Assembly (NCBI GenBank): GCA_027483425.1
Contig: JAIXUR010000037.1
Span: forward strand, 1 to 26,032
Source: Cyanobacteriota bacterium
GTDB lineage: Bacteria; Cyanobacteriota; Cyanobacteriia; Phormidesmidales; Phormidesmidaceae
Direction: 5' to 3'
DNA length: 26,032 nucleotides
Under the pieces are notes generated by a model. The model saw nothing but the letters and a program-made list of their open reading frames with translations. It made no database searches and was not told where the DNA came from. Of this stretch, positions 1-7,460 are shown piece by piece (the stretch's first letter is position 1; each line of letters opens with the position of its first letter). Position numbers and translations under genes: made by a program.

Positions 1-24
1 CTCAGGGTTGGGTAGCTCTAGCTA

Positions 25-46
25 CAAAACCCCCCTGGGGGCTTTG
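25..46 (+). terminator. Possible terminator hairpin upstream of the response regulator
   Basis: A C-run and a G-run face each other (C31-C34 with G37-G41, flanked by AAA 26-28 and TTT 43-45), giving a short GC-rich hairpin with A:T flanks. The shape suits an intrinsic terminator for a gene that ends left of the window. The T-run is only three bases and one internal pair is mismatched, so this is a weak call. Confidence 0.3.
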
Positions 47-88
47 CTATGTTTAGAAAACAAGAATTGCCGTTTATGATGAAACCTA

Positions 89-844
89 GTGACCTCTGTA
101 TCCATACAGATTATTGAGGGCAACCCCCATTTGCGATCGCTTCTGGGCTGGCATCTTCAGCAAGCTGGCTACAGGGTTTTTCAGTCGGCAGACATGGTTC
201 GCACCCGGGATGTATTTCAAAATCGGCAGCCCGACCTGGTGATTTTAGACTCCCAGCTGCCCGATGGTGACGGGGTAGAGCTATGCAAGTGGTTGCACAA
301 CCAAGGGCAGCCCTTGATCATGATCCTTTCTGCCTGCAATAGCGAAACCGATATTGTCACTGGGCTCCGGGCTGGAGCAGACGACTACATGACCAAACCC
401 TTTGGCATGCAAGAATTTTTGGCTCGCATTGAGGCCCTCACCCGGCGCGTCCGGCTCATGAGTGCCCCGGCTTCGCTCACCTACGGTGACCTCAATATCG
501 ATCTGGTGCAGCGCCGGGTCAACTTTCGGGGCGACTATATCGACCTAACCCCCCAGGAGTTTAGCTTGCTGTACGTGTTAACCCAGGCGGCGGGTGCACC
601 CCTAAGTCGCACTGACCTGTTGCGTCGTGCCTGGCCCGATGCCATCGATAACCCCAGAACCGTAGATACCCACATTTTGTCTCTGCGCAAAAAAATCGAG
701 GTGGATCCTAGACAGCCCAACATCATTCAAACGGTGCGCAATGTTGGCTATCGGTTCAACGTTGAGCGCCTCTTAGTAGAGGGTAATGGTCACACCCCCA
801 GCTCCAGAGTGAGCCCCAGCCTGGCCTCCTCTTCTTTGCGATAG
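89..844 (+). CDS. nblR: OmpR/PhoB-family response regulator, probable NblR (atypical receiver)
   Basis: A two-domain regulator of 251 residues. The receiver domain (about 6-118) has the acceptor Asp54 in VILDSQLPDGDG, Ser81 in place of the usual Thr/Ser, and Lys103 in MTKPFG. The winged-helix DNA-binding domain (about 125-228) ends in the usual DTHILSLRKKIE...VRNVGYRF pattern. The acidic pair expected near the N-terminus is broken: Glu10 is followed by Gly11. That fits NblR, which is described as working without phosphorylation. NblR controls phycobilisome breakdown and survival under nutrient or high-light stress. The phrases NPHLRSLLGW and TKPFGMQEFLARIEAL are the basis for the NblR call, which is from memory and moderate in strength; the OmpR-family call is certain. 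The start is GTG; no in-frame ATG lies close upstream. The last 20 residues are Ser/Pro rich and probably disordered. Confidence 0.9.
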   Translation: MTSVSIQIIEGNPHLRSLLGWHLQQAGYRVFQSADMVRTRDVFQNRQPDLVILDSQLPDGDGVELCKWLHNQGQPLIMILSACNSETDIVTGLRAGADDYMTKPFGMQEFLARIEALTRRVRLMSAPASLTYGDLNIDLVQRRVNFRGDYIDLTPQEFSLLYVLTQAAGAPLSRTDLLRRAWPDAIDNPRTVDTHILSLRKKIEVDPRQPNIIQTVRNVGYRFNVERLLVEGNGHTPSSRVSPSLASSSLR

Positions 845-889
845 CGGGTGCACCTTATACAAATCCTATCTGTATACCCCCGGTTTGTA

Positions 890-912
890 GGGGCATTGCA
901 CTGCAATGCTCC
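890..912. repeat. Small palindromic repeat (GCATTGC-act-GCAATGC)
   Basis: Ten base pairs (one G:T) separated by a three-base loop ACT, in the gap between the response regulator and nadA. The build (short arms, 3-base loop, GGGG/CTCCC edges) matches the short palindromes scattered in cyanobacterial intergenic DNA. It could also stop transcription from the upstream gene, but no T-run follows. Confidence 0.6.
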
Positions 913-1054
913 CGACGAGGTATTGGTTTCGGAGCGGGGTTGTGTGACTCGGATTTGGTCTGAGAACTCCCACGGCAAAGCTATGGGGGCGGTTTGCGGC
1001 TGAGCGATCGCAGCGGCCTAGAGAACATCACTGCCAGGGGCGAAGTCAGGGCCG

Positions 1055-1083
1055 TGGTCAATTTTGGTGAATTAGACTATAAT
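1055..1083 (+). promoter_or_regulatory. Sigma-70-type promoter of nadA
   Basis: A perfect TATAAT at 1078-1083 lies exactly 17 bases after TGGTCA (1055-1060, four of six matches to TTGACA). Transcription would begin near 1090, about 27 bases before the GTG at 1117. This placement argues that the longer upstream TTG reading (994) is not the real nadA start. Confidence 0.6.
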
Positions 1084-1116
1084 TCAAACTACTCTATTCA
1101 CCGGCAACCTATTCCA

Positions 1117-2079
1117 GTGTTTACCACCCTATCGACCGCTGCTGCGCCCCCCAGCCACGACCTGTTCCAAGCTATTGAGACGCTTAAGCGCGAGCTCAAC
1201 GCTGTGGTTCTGGCCCACTATTACCAAGAACCCGACATTCAAGACGTCGCGGACTACATTGGCGATTCTCTCGGTCTATCTCGCCAGGCCGCCGCCACCA
1301 ACGCCGATGTCATTGTGTTTGCGGGGGTGCATTTTATGGCCGAAACCGCCAAAATTCTCAACCCTGAGAAACAGGTGCTCTTGCCCGATCTCAACGCAGG
1401 CTGTTCCCTAGCCGATAGCTGCCCCCCCGATGCCTTCGCCGCGTTTAAAGCGGCCCATCCCGATCATCTAGTCATTTCCTACATCAACTGCACGGCGGCT
1501 ATCAAGGCCATGAGCGACATTATTTGCACCAGCTCAAATGCTGTCAGTATTGTCCAACAGCTACCCCTTAACCAAAAGATTATTTTTGCCCCTGACCAAA
1601 ACCTGGGCCGCTACGTCATGGCGCAAACCGGACGCAATCTGGTCCTCTGGCCGGGCAGCTGCATGGTTCACGAAACCTTTTCCGAAAAAAAGCTGGTGCA
1701 ATTGAAGATGCACCACCCCGAGGCTGAAGTCATTGCCCACCCCGAATGCGAAGCGGTGGTGCTGCGCCACGCCGACTTTATTGGCTCTACCACGGCTCTG
1801 CTGAAGTATGCCCAACAGAGCTCACGGGCCGAATTTATTGTCGTGACCGAATCGGGCATTCTGCACCAAATGCAAAAGCAGGCACCGGGGAAAGTGTTTA
1901 TCCCAGCACCGCCCACGGCCGCCTGCGCTTGCAATGAGTGCCCCCACATGCGGCTCAACACCCTAGACAAGCTCTACCTAGCGATGAAAACTCGCCAACC
2001 CGAGATTACCCTCGACCCAGAGCTCCAGCAGCAGGCCCTCAAGCCCATTCAACGCATGCTAGAGATGAGCGCGACCTAG
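1117..2079 (+). CDS. nadA: Quinolinate synthase NadA
   Basis: Condenses iminoaspartate (made by NadB) with dihydroxyacetone phosphate to quinolinate in de novo NAD synthesis; a cytosolic [4Fe-4S] enzyme. With the GTG start at 1117 the protein has 320 residues. Diagnostic motifs are LAHYYQEPDIQDVADYIGDS near the start, the three cluster cysteines Cys96 (LNAGCSLADSC), Cys182 (WPGSCMVHE) and Cys275 (CACNECPHM), and HPEC around Cys211. The frame is open upstream to a TTG at 994, which would add 41 residues without family resemblance. I prefer 1117 because the family normally begins just before the LFQAIETLKRELNAVV helix and a promoter sits at 1055-1083. No strong ribosome binding site is visible. 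No other NAD gene is near. Confidence 0.95.
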   Translation: MFTTLSTAAAPPSHDLFQAIETLKRELNAVVLAHYYQEPDIQDVADYIGDSLGLSRQAAATNADVIVFAGVHFMAETAKILNPEKQVLLPDLNAGCSLADSCPPDAFAAFKAAHPDHLVISYINCTAAIKAMSDIICTSSNAVSIVQQLPLNQKIIFAPDQNLGRYVMAQTGRNLVLWPGSCMVHETFSEKKLVQLKMHHPEAEVIAHPECEAVVLRHADFIGSTTALLKYAQQSSRAEFIVVTESGILHQMQKQAPGKVFIPAPPTAACACNECPHMRLNTLDKLYLAMKTRQPEITLDPELQQQALKPIQRMLEMSAT

Positions 2080-2140
2080 ATTCTTCGGGCTCAAGACTGA
2101 TCTGACCCAGGATGTTTTTAGATGGAATACGCTTAGGCGA

Positions 2141-2184
2141 CTTCTGGAAAATAGTTTCCCCATGGTGGGCACTGCCCACCCTAC
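2141..2184 (-). repeat. Interspersed palindromic repeat, copy 1
   Basis: A perfect inverted repeat GGTGGGC-act-GCCCACC (2164-2180) with a flank reading, on the minus strand, GGGGAAACTATTTTCCAGAA. A related copy in the opposite orientation is at 7461-7504. It lies in the convergent gap between nadA and the TerB gene, so it may also act as a bidirectional terminator. Confidence 0.6.
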
Positions 2185-2273
2185 AGCGGCTACAGTCGCT
2201 AGATTAAAACTGGGATCTGCTTTCCTAGAAATCTCCTTAGTTATCGCGCTGGGGAGTCGGGTCGGAGCCCTGG

Positions 2274-2762
2274 CTACTGACCCTGGATAAAATGCTTCAG
2301 CCCAGCGGCCAACTGGTCGATCAGGTGATCGCTGCTGGGTGCCGCTGAGTCGTTGGCCTGCTCGACCCGCGCCACCACGTCATCGGGCAAGTCCAGTAAC
2401 GTCACTAGGCGAGCATAGGCCTCGGCTTCTTCTGAGTTAATCAGGTCTTCGCCGGGGGTGCGAGCGCTGGAGCTAATCACCTGATACCCCAGCTTCAGCA
2501 CCAACTCTCGCTCGGCGGGGCTGGTGAGTTTGGGCACCAGCTCTTCGAGGGGCAAATTCTGCATTAAGTAGTCGCGCAGCTCGTCCTGGAGGGCAACCTG
2601 TTGGCTGGTATCGCCGGCAAACAGACGGCTAAACTGGTCTAGCATAACGCTGACTTCTTCGTCAGCTAGGTTGCCATCGCTCCAAGCCATGGTTGACACA
2701 ATGCGCAGCAAGGTCATTTGGCTGGGGCTAATGGACGGCGGCGGCGGCGGGTGTAATGTCAT
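2274..2762 (-). CDS. TerB-like (tellurite-resistance TerB family) protein
   Basis: A 162-residue soluble, helical, acidic protein. After a proline-rich start (PPPPPSISPSQ, residues 5-15) comes a TerB-type helical fold: LLRIVSTMAWSDGNLADEEVSVM (about 18-40) carries the acidic loop DGxLxxxE that is characteristic of TerB-like domains and is thought to bind metal. Such proteins are common in cyanobacteria; their role is unknown and there is no reason to infer real tellurite resistance. The ATG at 2762 has GGAGA seven bases upstream; an internal Met16 is an alternative start. It is the last of three same-strand genes (gaps of 110 and 120 bases), after a Crp-type regulator and a phosphatase. Confidence 0.75.
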   Translation of the reverse strand: MTLHPPPPPSISPSQMTLLRIVSTMAWSDGNLADEEVSVMLDQFSRLFAGDTSQQVALQDELRDYLMQNLPLEELVPKLTSPAERELVLKLGYQVISSSARTPGEDLINSEEAEAYARLVTLLDLPDDVVARVEQANDSAAPSSDHLIDQLAAGLKHFIQGQ

Positions 2763-2882
2763 AGCAGTCTCCGGGGTAGGGAACCACGTCAGATCGATGA
2801 TGATGACAACCTACCATGGAGAGTTAGAGGGGCGAGGTAACTTTAGCAATCTCTACAAATCGGTAAACTAAAGCAATCAATC

Positions 2883-3575
2883 CTATAGTCGCTGGGCCAG
2901 ATGGGCCAACTGGCGGATGTTTTTGAGCTGCAACACGCCCCGAGCCTGGTCCTCAACGATCCAGCCCTTCTCCACCAGCTTAGCCATGATTTTTTCAGCT
3001 TCGTCCGGGGTGATACCGGCCAGATCAGCCAAGTCTTTACGGGGAATGTTGAACAGCTCAACGCTGTCGTCTACCGGTTCCCCGTAGGCCTCTTGGATGG
3101 CACTTAGGGTATTGGCCAGTTTAACCGCAGGGGGCTGCTGACGCAGCTGAAAGCGGAGGTTGGTCTGGCGTAGCCGCTGCACCATAATTTGCAGCAGGCG
3201 GTGGTGGAGTTGGGGGTCTTTAAATAGGGTTTGAATGAATCGCTGGGCCGAAATGCTCATCAGCTTAACGGCGGTGATGGCCACGACATCGGTAGAGCGA
3301 GGTGACTCGTCGAGAATAGCCATTTCACCAAAGAAATCGCCTTTGCCCAGCACGGCCAGGGTCATAGAGCTGTCTTCGGAATGGCGACGGACTTTGACCC
3401 AGCCCGCCTCAATGAAGTACACCGCGTTGCCCCAGGCATCTTCCATCACCACAGCGCGATCGGCGGGGTACTCGTGGTGGGTAGCCACAGAAGCCAGCCA
3501 GTCTACGGTTTCGGGGCTGGCGGACTGAAAGAGGGGATAATGTTTGCTGAGCGTATCGGCTTGCATAGCTGGCAT
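2883..3575 (-). CDS. Crp/Fnr-family transcription regulator with intact phosphate-binding cassette
   Basis: 230 residues: a cyclic-nucleotide-binding beta-barrel (about 12-120), a dimer helix (about 122-145) and a winged helix-turn-helix (about 177-207, NIPRKDLADLAGITPDEAEKIM). The cassette reads GKGDFFGEMAILDESPRSTD, with Gly83-Glu84 and Arg93-Ser94-Thr95 at the positions that hold cAMP phosphate and ribose in E. coli CRP. Binding of cAMP or another cyclic nucleotide is therefore plausible but not shown. It could be a SyCRP1-type protein, but I cannot settle this. The start is ATG 3575, with Met4 as an alternative; no clear ribosome binding site. It sits between the TerB and phosphatase genes on the same strand. 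Confidence 0.88.
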   Translation of the reverse strand: MPAMQADTLSKHYPLFQSASPETVDWLASVATHHEYPADRAVVMEDAWGNAVYFIEAGWVKVRRHSEDSSMTLAVLGKGDFFGEMAILDESPRSTDVVAITAVKLMSISAQRFIQTLFKDPQLHHRLLQIMVQRLRQTNLRFQLRQQPPAVKLANTLSAIQEAYGEPVDDSVELFNIPRKDLADLAGITPDEAEKIMAKLVEKGWIVEDQARGVLQLKNIRQLAHLAQRL

Positions 3576-3685
3576 AAAGGGCGCAGGTTAAGGAGTGACG
3601 ATCGGGCTAGCTGGGCTAAGCCAACGATGATGGCGGTTGTTACCCCATGGTACCCACAAAACTCAGGCCGACTAAAGCAGGGTAG

Positions 3686-4576
3686 CTATCGTGGCAGCCC
3701 GATCGCAGCGGCGATGGCACCTAGGGGCGATCGCAGCGCCTCCACATAGCTGGGCCAACCCACCACAATGGGCTGCTGGTGGATCAGGGTAGAGGGGGCA
3801 ACCTCGGGTTCTGTGAACTGAATCGGCTGCCCCGCCAGGTCGCAGCACACCAGCCCCGCCGCTTTCGCCAGGGCCAGCGGGCCAGTGGTATCCCACAGTT
3901 TGACACGCCCGTTCAGGTAAATGTAGATGCCTGCCTGGCCGGTAATCACCGCCAGCACCTTGAGGCCAAAGCTCCCGAGAGAGAGGAATTGCACCCCTGG
4001 GCAGGACTGGGCGATCGCATCGCCAAATCGCCGCTTATCCTTATCCCCAATCACCATCGACCAGCCCTGGCTGGGGTCAAAGGTCGGTTCCTTGGGCACC
4101 AGCGGCTGGGGTTCGCCACCACCGGTTTGCTCAAACAGCCCCCACCCCGGCCCACCCCAGACGAGGCGCTGGGACACCGGGGCATAGATCCAGCCCGCCT
4201 CCGGGCTACCATCGACGACTCGGCCCACCATGACCGAATAGTGATCTCGACCCTGGATAAAGTCGTCGGTGCCGTCAATGGGATCGACAAACCAAAGAGT
4301 GCGATGGCCCCCTGGGGTCAAACCTTGACCATCGCTGCGCCGAAACTGCTCCGCCGTAGCGCGATTCTCTTCAGTGATAATGCCATCGGCGGGAAAGATC
4401 GCCTGCATCCCGGCCAGCAGCTTTTGGTCGAGCAGCTGATCGACCGTCGTCACGTAGTCATCGACCCCTTTCTCAAACACCTGGAACGATTCGTGGGACT
4501 GCTGACAGGCGTAGTCACCGCAGGCAATTATCAGTTGGTGCAGGGCAGCTAGATCCGAGGGGCAGATGGGGGGCAT
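3686..4576 (-). CDS. Inositol monophosphatase / CysQ-family phosphatase
   Basis: A 296-residue member of the Mg- and Li-sensitive phosphatase superfamily. The metal and catalytic signatures are present: Glu69-Glu70 (IITEEN), Asp98 and Asp101 with Thr103-Asp104 (WFVDPIDGTDDF), and Asp229 in the second signature KLWDTTGPLALAKAAG. The family includes inositol monophosphatase, fructose-1,6-bisphosphatase-like enzymes and 3'-phosphoadenosine-5'-phosphate phosphatase (CysQ). The sequence alone does not fix the substrate. ATG start at 4576. It is first in the run of three minus-strand genes leading to the Crp regulator and TerB protein. Confidence 0.88.
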   Translation of the reverse strand: MPPICPSDLAALHQLIIACGDYACQQSHESFQVFEKGVDDYVTTVDQLLDQKLLAGMQAIFPADGIITEENRATAEQFRRSDGQGLTPGGHRTLWFVDPIDGTDDFIQGRDHYSVMVGRVVDGSPEAGWIYAPVSQRLVWGGPGWGLFEQTGGGEPQPLVPKEPTFDPSQGWSMVIGDKDKRRFGDAIAQSCPGVQFLSLGSFGLKVLAVITGQAGIYIYLNGRVKLWDTTGPLALAKAAGLVCCDLAGQPIQFTEPEVAPSTLIHQQPIVVGWPSYVEALRSPLGAIAAAIGLPR

Positions 4577-4702
4577 ATCAGACTAAACTCAAAAAAATCA
4601 GAGCAGGGGTCATAGTTTTCAGAAAGACAACTTTCCCAAGCCCAGCACCCCGCCTCTCCGTCAGTGTAGTCTGGCCCCAGGGTAGAACACAAAACCAGGT
4701 AC

Positions 4703-4740
4703 AAAAAATGGGCTGGCTAGCACAAGCTAACCAGCCCATC
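4703..4740 (-). terminator. Intrinsic terminator of the RHH-ycf46-ycf35 unit
   Basis: Read on the minus strand, a stem of 14 positions (4739-4726 with 4721-4708: ATGGGCTGG plus TAGC, one G:T pair) closes on a four-base loop and is followed at once by six T. It begins 20 bases after the ycf35 stop. This is a textbook intrinsic terminator. Confidence 0.85.
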
Positions 4741-4759
4741 TCGGGAACGCGTTATGAGC

Positions 4760-5110
4760 CTACTGAAGCACCAGCTTGACGTTGGCGTTTTGCAGACCAG
4801 GACGCTTAACCTCAGCCAAGGTCTTGTTGACCGCGTACTTTTGGTTGATGGAGTTGATCAGTTCGGTCTGGTTGTGCTTTTTGGCCACACCCCAAAGGTC
4901 AGCGATCAGATCAAAGGAACCATCGACATTACGAGACCAACCCAGATCGTATTCACCATCCAGAACGGCAACAAGGTCGGCGCGGACACGCTGGCCGTTG
5001 TAACCGCGAACATCAGCTTCGGTCTTAGTGGCGATACCCAAGTCAGCCAGAGACTGCTTGAGGATCTCAGCATCGGTCACTTTGGTGCGAAGGGTGCTGA
5101 AGTGGGACAT
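4760..5110 (-). CDS. ycf35: Ycf35 / DUF1257 family protein
   Basis: A small soluble protein of 116 residues that matches the highly conserved cyanobacterial and plastid Ycf35 family (MSHFSTLRTKVTDAE..., VRGYNGQR, YDLGWSRN, FDLIADLWGV and the C-terminal VKRPGLQNANVKLVLQ). No biochemical function is established. The start at 5110 is fixed by an AGGAGG ten bases upstream; a longer reading to 5179 adds a hydrophobic-looking tail without family support. It follows ycf46 on the same strand after a 142-base gap and ends just before a strong terminator, so it is probably the last gene of the operon. The gap holds hairpins and a duplicated pyrimidine-rich box that may control this gene separately. Confidence 0.92.
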   Translation of the reverse strand: MSHFSTLRTKVTDAEILKQSLADLGIATKTEADVRGYNGQRVRADLVAVLDGEYDLGWSRNVDGSFDLIADLWGVAKKHNQTELINSINQKYAVNKTLAEVKRPGLQNANVKLVLQ

Positions 5111-5134
5111 AAGGGTTTCCTCCTGTAGGGAAAA

Positions 5135-5165
5135 TGAGAGAGACAACGAGGTTTGAGAGAGACAA
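5135..5165 (-). repeat. Duplicated TTGTCTCTCTCA box in the ycf35 leader
   Basis: The 12-base word TTGTCTCTCTCA occurs twice on the minus strand (5165-5154 and 5146-5135), offset by 19 bases, just before the ycf35 ribosome binding site. In RNA this would be a CU-rich leader. The spacing of about two helical turns also allows a DNA-protein explanation. Confidence 0.6.
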
Positions 5166-5252
5166 AGCCAGGTAACCATACCAGGGTTATCTGGATACCA
5201 ACTGCTAGCAAACGCTAGCCCTTCCCCCGGATACCGCCGGGAGGAAAGCCTG

Positions 5253-6785
5253 TTAAAACTCCATCCGCTGATACTCAGCGACGGAGGCTGCCGCCGGACG
5301 GGCCCGCTGGCGGGCCCAATCCCGCAGGGCGGTCACCTGTTCACTCATAGTCTTCGACAGCGGCAGCGTAGCGCGAATCGCCGCGATAATGTCGAGCTGA
5401 GTGAACTCACGTCCTTGGGCAAACGCTTCATACATGGCAGAAACGAGCCCCTGCTCAATCTCCGCCCCCGAAAATCCATCACAGACCTTGGTCAGCTGCT
5501 CTAGGTCAAAGCGCTCAATGTCGCGACGGCGCTTTTGCAGATGGATTTGAAAAATATCTTTTCGCTCTTCAGCGTTGGGCAAGTCGACAAAGAAAATCTC
5601 GTCGAATCGGCCCTTGCGCAGAAACTCACTGGGTAACTTTTCGATGCGATTTGCGGTGGCCATGACAAACACCGGCGAGGTCTTCTCCTGCATCCAGGTC
5701 AAGAAAGTACCAAAGATGCGGCTAGAGGTACCACCGTCAGAATCAGCCGATCCAACCCCACCGGCAAAGGCCTTATCAATCTCGTCAATAAACAGAATAG
5801 CCGGAGAAATAGACTCAGCGGTACGGAGAGCATTGCGCAGGTTAGCCTCGGACCGCCCCACGGTAGAGCCGTCGTAGACTCGACCCAAATCTAGCCGCAG
5901 CAGGGGCAGCCCCCACAGACGAGACGTGGTTTTAGCAATTAGCGATTTGCCGCAGCCGGGCACACCCAAAATCAGCATGCCCTTGGGCTGGGGCAAGCCA
6001 TATTCCCGCGCCCGCTCGGTAAACGCATCCGATCGCTGCTTTAGCCAGTGCTTGAGTTCTTCCAACCCCCCCACAGAGTCGAGGGTTTCATCCACATCCA
6101 TAAACTCTAGAATGCCGTTGCGGCGAATGAGTTGCTTCTTCTCAGACAGAACAATATCGACTTCCTCGGCAGTCAATCGCTTGGCCATGACCCGTGCTTT
6201 GCGATACACCTTTTCGGCTTCATCGCGGGTAAGGCCGAGAGCCGCTTTCAACAGTTTTTCGCGCTCTTCGGTAGAGATACTGTTGCCCCGAGCACGATTC
6301 ATTTCGGTGGAAAGCACCTCGTCCAGCTCCGACATGTCGGGCAGGGGAAAGTCGAGCAGCACAACCTCTTTCTCGAGTTCAATAGGAATCTCTTGAACCG
6401 GAGACATGAGCACAATCGTTTTGCGCGTTCCCTTGAGGGCGACAATGGCATCCCGCAGGCAGCGAGTCACCGCTGGAGAATCCTTGAATGGGTGCAGATC
6501 CTTGAAGATAAAGATGCCAGGATCCTTCTGCCGAATAACCCACTCTACGGCCGCCTCAGGAGAAACCGTATTGTTGTTTTGGGTGCCAGTACCCTGGTTA
6601 CCAAACTCCACCATGCCTCGAGTCATTGTCCAGGTATAGAGTCGCATAGGGGCTTTGACATCGGGCTCTTTAGAGAGATGCCGGGCCACTAAAGCGATAG
6701 TTTGTTCAGCCCGTTCTTCCTCAAAGGTGACCAGGTAGATCAGAGGATATTGGGCTTGAACCAGTACGTTTAAATCCTCTCTCAT
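5253..6785 (-). CDS. ycf46: AAA+ ATPase Ycf46
   Basis: A 510-residue AAA-family ATPase typical of cyanobacteria and red-lineage plastids. The N-terminal half (about 1-225, MREDLNVLVQAQYPLIYL...) is the family-specific region. The AAA module has Walker A GVPGCGKS (274-281), Walker B ILFIDEID (330-337), sensor-1 Asn379 and the second-region-of-homology arginines in LRKGRFDE (about 389-396), so it should hydrolyse ATP. The Synechocystis homologue has been linked to stress responses and inorganic-carbon use; its client is not known. I chose ATG 6785, preceded by AAGGGA, over a TTG two codons earlier. It follows the RHH gene after 79 bases and precedes ycf35, a likely operon. Confidence 0.94.
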   Translation of the reverse strand: MREDLNVLVQAQYPLIYLVTFEEERAEQTIALVARHLSKEPDVKAPMRLYTWTMTRGMVEFGNQGTGTQNNNTVSPEAAVEWVIRQKDPGIFIFKDLHPFKDSPAVTRCLRDAIVALKGTRKTIVLMSPVQEIPIELEKEVVLLDFPLPDMSELDEVLSTEMNRARGNSISTEEREKLLKAALGLTRDEAEKVYRKARVMAKRLTAEEVDIVLSEKKQLIRRNGILEFMDVDETLDSVGGLEELKHWLKQRSDAFTERAREYGLPQPKGMLILGVPGCGKSLIAKTTSRLWGLPLLRLDLGRVYDGSTVGRSEANLRNALRTAESISPAILFIDEIDKAFAGGVGSADSDGGTSSRIFGTFLTWMQEKTSPVFVMATANRIEKLPSEFLRKGRFDEIFFVDLPNAEERKDIFQIHLQKRRRDIERFDLEQLTKVCDGFSGAEIEQGLVSAMYEAFAQGREFTQLDIIAAIRATLPLSKTMSEQVTALRDWARQRARPAAASVAEYQRMEF

Positions 6786-6864
6786 GACCAAATCCCTTAT
6801 CAGGCGTATGGGGCATTGAAACCGTTATCTAAGCTAACTACAGCCAGGCCAGTCAAATCTGTAC

Positions 6865-7224
6865 CTAGCAAACAACTAGCTCTCCCTCTTCTCGGGAACC
6901 AGAGCTGATAACAACCTCAGGCACAACAGGATCACTGAGGGCGCTGTTCTGAGTACCACCAATCACCTGGGAAATCTCAACCAGTTCTCCGTCACGCAGC
7001 ATGACAGATGAGGTGCAAGCTGGACAATTGTGGATGCGATGGGTCTGACCAAAGGAGGTCTCTAAGCTCTCAGCAACGACCTCACCGTGGGACAGGTAAA
7101 AATCAATAGCACGCTTGGCAATGGAAGACATAGCCTCGCCCTCAACGGCAGAGCGAATCTTGAGCTGACGGTGTAAGTCAGGGGGCAAATATAGTGTGAC
7201 CTTAGTAGCCTTTTGCTCTTCCAT
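6865..7224 (-). CDS. Ribbon-helix-helix protein, first gene of the ycf46 operon
   Basis: 119 residues. Residues 6-45 (KVTLYLPPDLHRQLKIRSAVEG, then SSIAKRAIDFYLSH) form a ribbon-helix-helix fold of the CopG/Arc type that normally binds operator DNA as a dimer. The rest is a family-specific tail with an isolated CPAC pair (IHNCPACTSSVML), which could hold a metal if two chains meet, and a C-terminal VVC. I expect an autoregulator of this operon, by inference from fold and position. I recall a Synechocystis stress-responsive operon (slr0373-slr0374-slr0376) with ycf46 as its middle gene; equivalence of this gene to slr0373 is not checked. Start ATG 7224, about 34 bases after the predicted transcription start. 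Confidence 0.82.
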   Translation of the reverse strand: MEEQKATKVTLYLPPDLHRQLKIRSAVEGEAMSSIAKRAIDFYLSHGEVVAESLETSFGQTHRIHNCPACTSSVMLRDGELVEISQVIGGTQNSALSDPVVPEVVISSGSREEGELVVC

Positions 7225-7264
7225 AGCGAACTTCTAAATTAGGTGTGACCCGGTTATGCAGTTA

Positions 7265-7293
7265 CCTTAAGCGGGGTGCCTCTGGCCTGTCAA
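7265..7293 (-). promoter_or_regulatory. Sigma-70 promoter of the RHH-ycf46-ycf35 operon
   Basis: On the minus strand a perfect TTGACA (7293-7288) is followed after 17 bases by TTAAGG (7270-7265), a weak -10 element. Transcription would begin near 7258. The strong -35 with poor -10 suggests dependence on an activator; a candidate site lies just upstream. Confidence 0.6.
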
Positions 7294-7321
7294 GCCGCTA
7301 TGCTGGCTTAGCGTCATTCTT

Positions 7322-7337
7322 GTAACATTGCTTTACA
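7322..7337. promoter_or_regulatory. HLR1-like site (possible RpaB binding)
   Basis: GTAACA-TTGC-TTTACA matches the HLR1 pattern (two G/T-TTACA half-sites ten bases apart) with one mismatch in the first half. HLR1 is bound by RpaB, the cyanobacterial high-light response regulator. The site starts about 28 bases upstream of the TTGACA at 7288-7293, a location from which an activator could act on the operon. Confidence 0.45.
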
Positions 7338-7460
7338 TGGCGCAAGGTTTCTTAGGGTCTAGTGGCAGAGCTTAGAGGTCAAAGTTGGTTTTGGGCTAGG
7401 TGCTAGGGAGATTTCCGGAACATAAAATCCCTCCTGAACCCACGAATTCTGGGTGCTGCA

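Noticed and set aside
994..1116. N-terminal extension of nadA from TTG
   Set aside because: The added 41 residues do not look like NadA, and a TATAAT promoter lies inside this stretch, so the start was moved to 1117.
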